The translations under genes were made by a program, and so were the position numbers. Shown here one piece after another: positions 1 to 6,975 of a stretch of DNA of 21,542 nt. How positions within the stretch are numbered: the stretch's first letter is position 1; each line of letters opens with the position of its first letter. Source of the DNA: an uncultured Desulfotignum sp. (GTDB lineage Bacteria; Desulfobacterota; Desulfobacteria; Desulfobacterales; Desulfobacteraceae); contig CALGAJ010000014.1 in assembly GCA_937951975.1 (NCBI GenBank), positions 1-21,542 on the forward strand. The letters are read 5' to 3'. Under the pieces are notes generated by a model. That model was given only the letters and a program-made list of their open reading frames with translations, searched no databases and was not told the DNA's origin.

Positions 1-804
1 TTTGTGGACAACGGACTGTTGCGGCACAATGAAAAAACCCAGCTGGAAAAACGGTTCGGCAACAACCTGAACATGAACATCCGGTTCGTGGATGCGGCCC
101 AAACGTTTCTGGATGCCCTCAAAGGGGTTACGGATCCTGAAACCAAACGGAAAATCATCGGCAATGAATTCATCAAGGTGTTTGAAGCCGAAGCCCGCAA
201 AATTCCGGGCGCCGCATTTTTAGGTCAGGGGACCCTGTATCCGGATATCATAGAATCCAAGTCCGCTTTTGGAGGCCCTACCTCCATTATTAAATCCCAT
301 CACAATGTGGGGGGACTGCCGGAGAAAATGCAGCTCAAGCTCATCGAGCCGTTGCAGCTGCTGTTCAAGGACGAGGTCAGAAAACTGGGCCTGGCGTTGG
401 GCATTCATGAAGACCTGGTCTGGCGCCAGCCTTTTCCCGGTCCCGGACTGGCCATCCGCATCATGGGCGAAATCACTGCAAAGCGGTTGGATATCTTAAG
501 ACACACGGATGTGATTTTGTTGGAAGAAATCCGGAAAGCCGGTCTTTACCGCAAACTATGGCAGTCGTTTGCCGTGCTGTTGCCCATCAAGAGCGTGGGG
601 GTCATGGGAGATAAAAGAACGTTTGCCCATTGCGTGGCCATCCGGGCGGTGACCAGCAACGATGCCATGACCGCAGACTGGGCCAGACTGCCCCATGATC
701 TTTTGGGAAAAATTTCCAATCGGATGATCAATGAAGTGGAGGACATCAATCGCGTGGTGTATGATATCACCTCAAAACCGCCGGGTACCATTGAATGGGA
801 ATAG
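1..804 (+). CDS. guaA: GMP synthase (glutamine-hydrolysing), C-terminal part, 5' truncated by window edge
   Basis: This is the last step of GMP synthesis: XMP is amidated to GMP with ATP and glutamine in the cytoplasm. The frame is open from base 1, so the gene starts before the window and about 267 codons are visible, roughly half of a family member of about 510-525 residues. The visible part holds the end of the ATP pyrophosphatase domain (the FVDNGLLR stretch at the very start) and the C-terminal dimerisation domain, with PFPGPGLAIRIMGE near residues 144-157 and the typical ending KPPGTIEWE, followed by TAG. The amidotransferase domain and the SGGVDS P-loop lie outside the window. No disruption is seen. 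Family assignment is very secure. Confidence 0.97.
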   Translation, partial: FVDNGLLRHNEKTQLEKRFGNNLNMNIRFVDAAQTFLDALKGVTDPETKRKIIGNEFIKVFEAEARKIPGAAFLGQGTLYPDIIESKSAFGGPTSIIKSHHNVGGLPEKMQLKLIEPLQLLFKDEVRKLGLALGIHEDLVWRQPFPGPGLAIRIMGEITAKRLDILRHTDVILLEEIRKAGLYRKLWQSFAVLLPIKSVGVMGDKRTFAHCVAIRAVTSNDAMTADWARLPHDLLGKISNRMINEVEDINRVVYDITSKPPGTIEWE

Positions 805-852
805 GCAGGCCCAAATTTCAGGAATCCGGAAATTCAGGGAGGTATGGATCTG

Positions 853-1722
853 ATGAGCCTGAAAGACTTTAGGGCCGATGCATCGGATCTTCCCCAAGAG
901 GATCCGGACACTGCGCCCCCGGCTTCCTCTTTGTACCAGAAAGATCGCAATGCATTGAAAATAGACAAATTATCCACCCGGGTGACCATTATCACCATTA
1001 TTCTGCCGATCCTCATCGGTGCGGTTCTTTTTTTCATCTATCTGGACATGAAAGATCAGGTGATGGATGTGGACACGGCCAAAAACACCCGGGTGGACCA
1101 TCTGTCCCGTCAGATGGAAGAAAAAATGAATGCTCTGGATATCCGCATTGCCAAAAACCGGTTTGAACTGGACGAAAAACTGCCGTTGATGGAACAGAAA
1201 ACCGCGGTTCTGGAACAGCAGCTGGAAAAACTGGCAGCCTCCAAGGCAGATGTCACTGCTCTGAATGCCGGGCTTGCAGAGCTGGCAGATCAACTGGGGC
1301 GTCAGGACAAACGGATCCAGAACAATGCCGAGCAGGATCAGGCCAATCTGGCGGAACTGGAAAGGATCAATTCATCGTTGCGTTCAGCCATGGATAACAA
1401 TCAGGTGCAATTTAAAAACGATGTCCGTGCCCTGAAACAGGAGATGACATCCCTTCAGAACGAAAGACAGGATCAGGCGTCTGTCCAGGCACAATTGGAT
1501 GAAACACTTGTTGACCTGCAACGAATTCAAAAACAGTTGAGCCTTCTGGAAAAACAGTACAAAGCGCTGGAAAATCAGTTCATGACCCGAAAAGAGGTTG
1601 TCCGGCGTTTGACCGAAATTCAAAACAATGTCAACCAAACGCTGAAAAATCTGGAAAATCAGATCAATGCGCCCCCGCTTCAGATTCCGGACACGATCTC
1701 GGAAGAAACACTGACACAATGA
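853..1722 (+). CDS. Single-pass membrane protein with long coiled coil, function unknown
   Basis: I do not recognise a named family. The protein has a short acidic, proline-containing N-terminal region, one hydrophobic segment (VTIITIILPILIGAVLFF, about residues 44-64), then about 200 residues rich in Gln, Glu, Lys and Leu with heptad-like spacing, which reads as a long coiled coil, probably periplasmic. The C-terminus is proline-rich and low in complexity. Two in-frame ATGs exist, at 844 and 853. The ribosome binding site GGGAGG at 837-842 lies one base from the first but ten from the second, so I prefer 853 (289 residues; 292 from 844). It follows guaA by fewer than 50 bases and may be co-transcribed. 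A structural, scaffold or envelope-tethering role is possible but is only inference. Confidence 0.85.
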   Translation: MSLKDFRADASDLPQEDPDTAPPASSLYQKDRNALKIDKLSTRVTIITIILPILIGAVLFFIYLDMKDQVMDVDTAKNTRVDHLSRQMEEKMNALDIRIAKNRFELDEKLPLMEQKTAVLEQQLEKLAASKADVTALNAGLAELADQLGRQDKRIQNNAEQDQANLAELERINSSLRSAMDNNQVQFKNDVRALKQEMTSLQNERQDQASVQAQLDETLVDLQRIQKQLSLLEKQYKALENQFMTRKEVVRRLTEIQNNVNQTLKNLENQINAPPLQIPDTISEETLTQ

Positions 1723-1739
1723 TCTTTTTTTGAACCGCA

Positions 1740-1768
1740 TTGAATTGTTTGGACAATTGGGCTATACT
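1740..1768 (+). promoter_or_regulatory. Candidate sigma70-type promoter for the four-cysteine protein gene
   Basis: A -35 element TTGAAT (1740-1745) and a -10 element TATACT (1763-1768) are separated by 17 bases, giving an expected start near 1775. This lies just after the stop of the coiled-coil gene and before the small gene at 1818. The spacer contains an inverted repeat, AATTGT-TTGG-ACAATT (1743-1758), that could act as an operator or a weak hairpin. Confidence 0.5.
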
Positions 1769-1817
1769 CAGGTCAGTTTTTCGGATCACATAAATGAGAC
1801 AAGGACAACCGGCCGTT

Positions 1818-1994
1818 ATGTCCAAACAACATCCCGAGTGCCCTCTTTACAATCATACCACGTGCAGAGAACTGCACAACCCAAAGCTTTGCGCCATTAT
1901 TCGCGAAGATCAAACGTGTTTGAAAAAGAAGCATAAACTCAAAAAAAAAGACCGCTCTTTTGCTTCGGATGCGGCAGATCAAGCCGTTATCTGA
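1818..1994 (+). CDS. Small four-cysteine basic protein, possible metal-binding, function unknown
   Basis: This is a 58-residue protein if read from ATG 1818; an in-frame ATG at 1794 would add eight residues. I cannot name its family. Four cysteines (C8, C16, C25, C34) are almost evenly spaced (7, 8 and 8 residues between), with H13 and H20 between them. The motif reads CPLYNH...C...NPKLCA...C, followed by a strongly basic tail (KKKHKLKKKDR). There is no signal peptide or membrane segment, so it is probably cytosolic. The arrangement suggests metal or Fe-S binding, or nucleic-acid contact through the basic tail; both are inference. An AAGGA sequence lies about 12 bases before 1818, a weak ribosome site. 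A plausible promoter precedes the gene, and its stop overlaps the end of the convergent transglycosylase gene by 8 bases. Confidence 0.6.
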   Translation: MSKQHPECPLYNHTTCRELHNPKLCAIIREDQTCLKKKHKLKKKDRSFASDAADQAVI

Positions 1995-3093
1995 CTTTCA
2001 GCCGGTCCCCCGGATGGATCACCTTTTTGTAGGACATTTTGTTCAGCCGCAGCAATTCCGCTAAAGACATCTGATTGGATTGAGCGATACCCGTCAGGCT
2101 TTCCCCGGGTTTGACCACGTGGATCCGCACCGGTGATCGTTTCTGCCAGTCTGCAAAAAATCCGGAAAAGCGGGTATGAAAACCGGGAGCACTCTCAGCC
2201 GGCACCTGGAACCGGGTCAACCCCGGGGGCAGATAATAGCCCCGGATATCCGGATTCAGTTCTTTAAAGGTTTTAAACGAAATATCCGCTGCTTTGGCAA
2301 TGATCAGCACAGGCACTTCTGTCTCCGGGGTGACATCCAGCGCAGCCAGGTTCAGCTGAGGATACAGGTCCTCGGAATTCAGATAAAACCCGTATTTTTC
2401 AGGATGTTCAAGAATCAGTTTGGCTGCCATGATCTTAAACAGATATTGCTGCGTTTCAAGCGGCAGGTACAGGTCAAAATAGTTGCGGGTCTGCTGGGCA
2501 TCGATTTCCACAGACAGGCCGTATTCGCCCATATTATAGGCGGCAAGGGCCAGAAAAATGGACCCGAATTCCGTTGTCAGTTTTTTCAGATACAGACAGG
2601 CCGCACGGGTTGATTTAAAGAGATTTCGCCGTTCATCCACCTGATCGTTGATTTGCAGGCCATACTTCAGGCCGGTGGACTTGATAAACTGCCAGTATCC
2701 CACGGCATCGGCAAAGGATCTGGCATGGGGTCTGAGTGCGCTTTCAATGACCGGTACATATTTCAGGTCGTCGGGCATCTGCTCTTCGGCCAGAATCTTC
2801 TGGATATGCGGAAAAAGCTGAGCAGCCCGCTTCATCCACAAAATCACCTGGGGGCGATTCCATAAAATCAGGAGCATTTCCTTTTCCATGGCCGCTTTCA
2901 CCATGGGATCTTCCATTGGAATGGGTATCCCGCAAAATTCAAGCGAATCTGGAAACCGGGTGCTCTGGATCAAAGAAGGGACCGGTTCCATTTCGATCTT
3001 TGTTTCTTGAGTCTCCCGGGAAAATGAATCCGGAACCAGACTTATCGTTCCAAGAAGCACCCAGACCAGACACAGGGCTGAAAAATATCGCAT
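1987..3093 (-). CDS. mltD: Membrane-bound lytic murein transglycosylase D-like protein with C-terminal LysM
   Basis: It cleaves peptidoglycan glycan strands to 1,6-anhydromuramyl products in the periplasm. Residue numbers here count from the upstream GTG at 3099. There is an N-terminal hydrophobic signal segment (about 4-24), then an SLT (lysozyme-like) domain at about 95-235. The domain shows the catalytic glutamate in PVIES (E119), AVGYWQFI (132-139) and AAYNMGE (186-192). A single LysM peptidoglycan-binding repeat occupies about 325-370 (HVVKPGESL to HPGDRLKV). No lipobox cysteine is seen near the signal end, so attachment may be by an uncleaved signal or the protein may be soluble. The GTG at 3099 overlaps its own would-be ribosome site; ATG 3093 has GAGG five bases upstream and is preferred (368 residues). 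The family is secure; which named Mlt type is less so. Confidence 0.93.
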   Translation of the reverse strand: MRYFSALCLVWVLLGTISLVPDSFSRETQETKIEMEPVPSLIQSTRFPDSLEFCGIPIPMEDPMVKAAMEKEMLLILWNRPQVILWMKRAAQLFPHIQKILAEEQMPDDLKYVPVIESALRPHARSFADAVGYWQFIKSTGLKYGLQINDQVDERRNLFKSTRAACLYLKKLTTEFGSIFLALAAYNMGEYGLSVEIDAQQTRNYFDLYLPLETQQYLFKIMAAKLILEHPEKYGFYLNSEDLYPQLNLAALDVTPETEVPVLIIAKAADISFKTFKELNPDIRGYYLPPGLTRFQVPAESAPGFHTRFSGFFADWQKRSPVRIHVVKPGESLTGIAQSNQMSLAELLRLNKMSYKKVIHPGDRLKVR

Positions 3094-3258
3094 GTTCACC
3101 TCACAGATATAATGATGTTAACCCTTTGAGCATCTTGTCAGAACCGATCTGAAAAGTCAATTCACACGGCATGGAATCCAGCGGGCAAGTTGCCTTTTCA
3201 AACCATTTCTGATATGCCATAGTCAGCAAAAAAACGTAATAAGAACAATGGAAACACC

Positions 3259-4023
3259 ATGTATTCCTTTTTAAAAGACATGATCGTCAAGGCGGGTGAT
3301 ATCTGTCTGGCACAACAGGGAAAACTAACGGTACAGTCCCTTGAATTCAAGACCCGAAAGGATCTGGTCACCGACACGGACAGGCAGGTGGAAGCGTTCG
3401 TGATTCAACAGATCCAATCCCGGTTTCCGGACCATGGCATCTGGGGTGAAGAAACCGGCCAGACGTTGACGGACAGTGACTATTGCTGGATCATCGATCC
3501 CATTGACGGCACCACCTCTTTTTTTCATGGACAGCCCTATTATGCCGTCAGCATTGCCCTGAAAAAAAAGGATGAAATTATTTTAGGCGCGGTATATGCC
3601 CCGGCCCTGGGTCAGTTGTTCCATGCCCGCAAAAACCAGGGGGCCTGGTTGAATGATCAACCTATTCAGGTTTCTGATACAACCACGTTGACGGATGCGG
3701 TTATGGCCACCGGGTTTGCGTGTCTTCGGGCCGGCCGGAAAAACAACAATCTGGTATATTTCAATCGGATTGTGCCGCAGCTGCGGGATATCCGGCGGTG
3801 CGGCTCTGCGGCCGTCGACCTGTGCTATGTGGCGGCCGGAAAAGTGGACGGGTTCTGGGAAATGAACTTGAATGTCTATGATGTGGCCGCAGGCGTCCTG
3901 ATGGTAACCGAAGCCCGGGGTGTGGTCACGGATTTCGCGGGAGGTCCGGATTTTCCCCAAAAAGGGATTGTGGCTGCCAATCCGGTATTGGCGGACATGC
4001 TGAGATCGCAATTGACGTCATGA
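3259..4023 (+). CDS. Inositol monophosphatase family protein (SuhB/IMPase-like)
   Basis: A Mg2+-dependent sugar- or inositol-phosphate phosphatase fold in the cytoplasm, 254 residues, normal for the family. Visible metal-binding motifs are GEE (63-65), DPIDGTTSFFHG (80-91) and the C-terminal aspartate in YDVAAG (D208), preceded by CGSAAVDLCYVA. The usual tryptophan of the (P)WD motif is replaced by tyrosine (VYD), a mild change. The substrate cannot be told from sequence: inositol phosphate, fructose-1,6-bisphosphate, 3'-phosphoadenosine phosphate, or a SuhB-type RNA-linked role are all possible. The ribosome site is weak (TGGA about eight bases before ATG). It opens a run of six closely spaced plus-strand genes and is divergent from the transglycosylase gene. 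Confidence 0.93.
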   Translation: MYSFLKDMIVKAGDICLAQQGKLTVQSLEFKTRKDLVTDTDRQVEAFVIQQIQSRFPDHGIWGEETGQTLTDSDYCWIIDPIDGTTSFFHGQPYYAVSIALKKKDEIILGAVYAPALGQLFHARKNQGAWLNDQPIQVSDTTTLTDAVMATGFACLRAGRKNNNLVYFNRIVPQLRDIRRCGSAAVDLCYVAAGKVDGFWEMNLNVYDVAAGVLMVTEARGVVTDFAGGPDFPQKGIVAANPVLADMLRSQLTS

Positions 4024-4052
4024 AATTTTAAATGACAGAGGAATAATTTTTT

Positions 4053-4898
4053 ATGACCATTCAGTGGTTCCCCGGCCATATGCTGGAAACGAAAAAATGG
4101 CTGCACCAGTCGGCAGCCAAAGCAGATGTGATTATGGAGATGCTGGATGCACGGATACCTTTGGCCAGTGAGAATCCCTGGATAGATAAAATCAGCCGCA
4201 ACGCCCGGCGGGTGAAAATTCTCAATAAAATGGATCTGGCCGATCCCCGGGTCACGGAGCAATGGTTGACCTGTTTTGTCAAACAGCGCAACGTCCGGGC
4301 CATCGCCATCAATGCCACGGACCGGTCCCAGGCGCTCCGTGCCCTGGAATACGCCATAGAAGGGGTGCCCGGCAATCGGGCTCGAAAGAAAAAAGTCATG
4401 GTGGTCGGTATCCCCAATACCGGAAAATCCACACTCCTGAACACCCTGGCCGGAAAAAAAATCGCCAAAACCGGCAATATGCCGGCCATCACCCGGCATC
4501 AGCAGCGGACCAGTTTACCCAACAATATTGATCTGTATGATACCCCCGGGGTCCTGTGGCCCGTGATTGAACCGCCTCAGCGGGCCTATGCCCTGGCCAT
4601 TACAGGTGCTGTTTCAGATGCTGCCCTGGATTTTCAGGATATTGCCTGGTTTGCCGCCGGACTGCTTTTAAACCGCTATCCGGAACAGTTGATGACCCGC
4701 TATCCGTTTCTGGATCCAATGCCCGACGATGAAACCGGATTGCTGGAACAAATCGGTGCTGCCAGAGGGTGTTTAAAAGCCAAAGGAAAAATCGATTTTC
4801 ACAAAGCCGCCACCGTCCTGATTCAGGATTTCAGGTCTGGTAAAATCGGAAAAATCAGTGTTGAAACGCCGTTTGACACATCGGATGATGAGGAATAA
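4053..4898 (+). CDS. rbgA: Circularly permuted ribosome biogenesis GTPase RbgA/YlqF
   Basis: This GTPase acts in late assembly of the large ribosomal subunit. The GTPase motifs appear in the permuted order that defines the YlqF/YawG group: G4 NKMD at residues 58-61, then G1 GIPNTGKS at 119-126, then G3 DTPG at 163-166. The N-terminal IQWFPGHM signature is also typical. The length of 281 residues fits the family. A GAGG ribosome site lies about ten bases before ATG 4053. It follows the phosphatase gene by 29 bases and its stop is 4 bases from the preferred prc start, so all three are probably on one transcript. Confidence 0.96.
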   Translation: MTIQWFPGHMLETKKWLHQSAAKADVIMEMLDARIPLASENPWIDKISRNARRVKILNKMDLADPRVTEQWLTCFVKQRNVRAIAINATDRSQALRALEYAIEGVPGNRARKKKVMVVGIPNTGKSTLLNTLAGKKIAKTGNMPAITRHQQRTSLPNNIDLYDTPGVLWPVIEPPQRAYALAITGAVSDAALDFQDIAWFAAGLLLNRYPEQLMTRYPFLDPMPDDETGLLEQIGAARGCLKAKGKIDFHKAATVLIQDFRSGKIGKISVETPFDTSDDEE

Positions 4899-4902
4899 AA
4901 CA

Positions 4903-6975
4903 GTGCCCCGATCTTTGAACCATCCATTGGATTCGCGCCTGAAACTCAGGCTGATTTCCTTGCTGGTCCTTCTGGTGATGCTGCCATGGTATCCGGCAGT
5001 ATATGCCCAACCAGCTCGGCTGACCCCGGATAGAAATCATGCCATTCAGTGCATCCGGATTATTTCCGCGCTTGAGCGGTATCATTACCTGGAGAAAAAA
5101 CTGGATGATACCCTGTCAGAACAGATCTTTGACCGGTATATCAAATACCTGGATCCATCCCGGCACCTGCTGACCCGAAACGATCTGCAGGAACTGGAAA
5201 AGTACCGTCAAAAATTTGACAATGACCTGAAGCGCGGCAATCTGAAAACCGCGTATGAGATCTACAATCTGCACCAGCACCGGGCTGCGGAACGGTATGC
5301 ATATATTCTGGATCTGCTGGAAAAAAAGACTTCTTTGCTGTCTCTTGATTCCCCGGATTTTCTGGTGGTGGACGGAACCCAGCGGCCCTGGCAAGCCAGT
5401 GAAAATGATTTGCGCGCTTTGTGGGAAAAAGAACTGATCAATCATATCATCACACTGACACTTGATGATCACAACACCCATTCAGAGGTATGGGAAACTC
5501 TGGAAAAAATTTACACCACCCGCCAGACCCGTCTGACCCAGACCACCACGGATGATGTGTTTCAACTGGTCATGAACTGCGTCACCGAAAGTTTTGACCC
5601 CCATACCCAGTATTTTCCGCCGCGGGTATCCGAGGATTTTGATATCCATATGCGGCTCTCCCTGGAAGGGATCGGGGCCGTGCTCCAGACTGAATACGAA
5701 TATACCAAGATCGTCAGTCTGGTTCCCAAGGGGCCGGCGGACAAATCCAGTCTTCTGATGCCCGGAGACAAGATTATCGGGGTGGGCCAGGGGGAAACCG
5801 GTGAGATCAAAGACACCATCGGTCTGCGGATCGATGAAGTGGTCAAATTGATCCGGGGGCCGAAAAACACATTTGTACGTCTTAAAATCATTCCTGCCAA
5901 AAAAAGTGATTCCACCACCATTGTCAGCATTATGCGGGACACGGTGAAACTGGAGGAGCAATCAGCCAAAAAACAGATAAAAACCGTTGCATTGGGCAAG
6001 ATAAACTATAAAATCGGAATCATTGAAATCCCGAATTTTTATATCGATTTCGAGGCGTATCACCGGGGAGATTCCCGGTACAAAAGCACCACTTCGGATG
6101 TGAAAAAACTGCTGTTTGAACTGGCCGAAGAAAATATTGACGGCCTGATCATTGATTTGCGGGACAACGGCGGAGGCGCCCTTAAAGAAGCCAGTGATCT
6201 GACCGGGCTTTTTCTCACATCCGGGCCCACGGTACAGATCCGAACCAAACACCAGATGACCCGGCTTTATGATGAAGACCCTGACATTCAGTATACCGGC
6301 CCCTTGCTGGTGTTGATCAATCGGATGAGTGCGTCCGCCTCGGAAATTTTCGCCGGGGCCATCAAAGACTACCAGCGGGGAATCATCGTGGGAACCCGGA
6401 GTTTCGGCAAAGGCACGGTTCAGGAACTCAAACCTTTGGGAGACGGAAAACTCAAGCTCACATCCGCCAAATTTTATCGGGTTTCCGGCAAAAGCACCCA
6501 GCACCGGGGCGTTATTCCGCATATCGTGTTTCCTAAAATCTACAAGCCTGAAGATACCGGAGAAAGTTCTCTGGACGGGGCCCTGCCATGGGATACCATT
6601 CCCCGGGTTCCATTTCAGTCATATCGGGATTTGACGCCTATGTATGAGTCGTTGATGCACGAATTTCAGCAGCGGAGTCTTCAGGATCCCGGCATGGTCT
6701 ATCTTGAAAAACATCTGGCATGGATAGCGGAACAGGAGACAAATATCCGTCTGCCTCTGGATATCGATACCCGAAAACAACAAAGACTTCTTGATCTGCA
6801 AACTGAAATTGAAATTGAAAACGCCTATCTGACCGCTTTGGGTAAAGAGCCCATTCAAACTCTGGAGGACCAGGAACCTGTTTTGAACCGGTACAAAGAG
6901 ATTCTTTTGCAGCAGGCTGAAAAAATTATGGCAGACTTTATTTTTTCAGCCCGGCAGCAGGGGTATGCATGGTAG
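4903..6975 (+). CDS. prc: Periplasmic tail-specific (C-terminal processing) protease, S41 family
   Basis: It degrades or trims periplasmic and membrane proteins from their C-termini using a Ser/Lys dyad. Order, numbered from GTG 4903: signal peptide (h-region LISLLVLLVML, likely cleavage after VYA near residue 35), N-terminal helical domain, PDZ domain about 240-330, S41 catalytic domain with LRDNGGG (419-425), SASASEIFAGA with catalytic Ser478, and SFGKGTVQE with catalytic Lys503. A C-terminal helical domain of the Tsp type follows, with its end around QQGYAW. The 690 residues match the E. coli Prc size class. Start choice: the frame is open to GTG 4858 inside rbgA and has ATGs at 4885 and 4888, but GTG 4903 has GAGGA eight bases upstream and gives a normal signal peptide. 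Its stop overlaps the next gene by 7 bases. Function is secure; the start is less certain. Confidence 0.95.
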   Translation: MPRSLNHPLDSRLKLRLISLLVLLVMLPWYPAVYAQPARLTPDRNHAIQCIRIISALERYHYLEKKLDDTLSEQIFDRYIKYLDPSRHLLTRNDLQELEKYRQKFDNDLKRGNLKTAYEIYNLHQHRAAERYAYILDLLEKKTSLLSLDSPDFLVVDGTQRPWQASENDLRALWEKELINHIITLTLDDHNTHSEVWETLEKIYTTRQTRLTQTTTDDVFQLVMNCVTESFDPHTQYFPPRVSEDFDIHMRLSLEGIGAVLQTEYEYTKIVSLVPKGPADKSSLLMPGDKIIGVGQGETGEIKDTIGLRIDEVVKLIRGPKNTFVRLKIIPAKKSDSTTIVSIMRDTVKLEEQSAKKQIKTVALGKINYKIGIIEIPNFYIDFEAYHRGDSRYKSTTSDVKKLLFELAEENIDGLIIDLRDNGGGALKEASDLTGLFLTSGPTVQIRTKHQMTRLYDEDPDIQYTGPLLVLINRMSASASEIFAGAIKDYQRGIIVGTRSFGKGTVQELKPLGDGKLKLTSAKFYRVSGKSTQHRGVIPHIVFPKIYKPEDTGESSLDGALPWDTIPRVPFQSYRDLTPMYESLMHEFQQRSLQDPGMVYLEKHLAWIAEQETNIRLPLDIDTRKQQRLLDLQTEIEIENAYLTALGKEPIQTLEDQEPVLNRYKEILLQQAEKIMADFIFSARQQGYAW

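Noticed and set aside
814..834. Short inverted repeat AATTTC...GAAATT after guaA as a terminator
   Set aside because: It has only a six-pair outer stem with no T-tract after it, and it abuts the ribosome site of the next gene.
1730..1936. A 68-codon frame overlapping the four-cysteine gene in another frame
   Set aside because: It has no motif or ribosome site, while the overlapping frame has the patterned cysteines.
3094..3258. Promoters in the divergent gap between mltD and the IMPase-like gene
   Set aside because: Partial matches exist (minus-strand TTGACT near 3160 with CAAGAT; plus-strand TTGCCT at 3190 with TATGCC) but the -10 elements match only three of six bases, so I do not call them.
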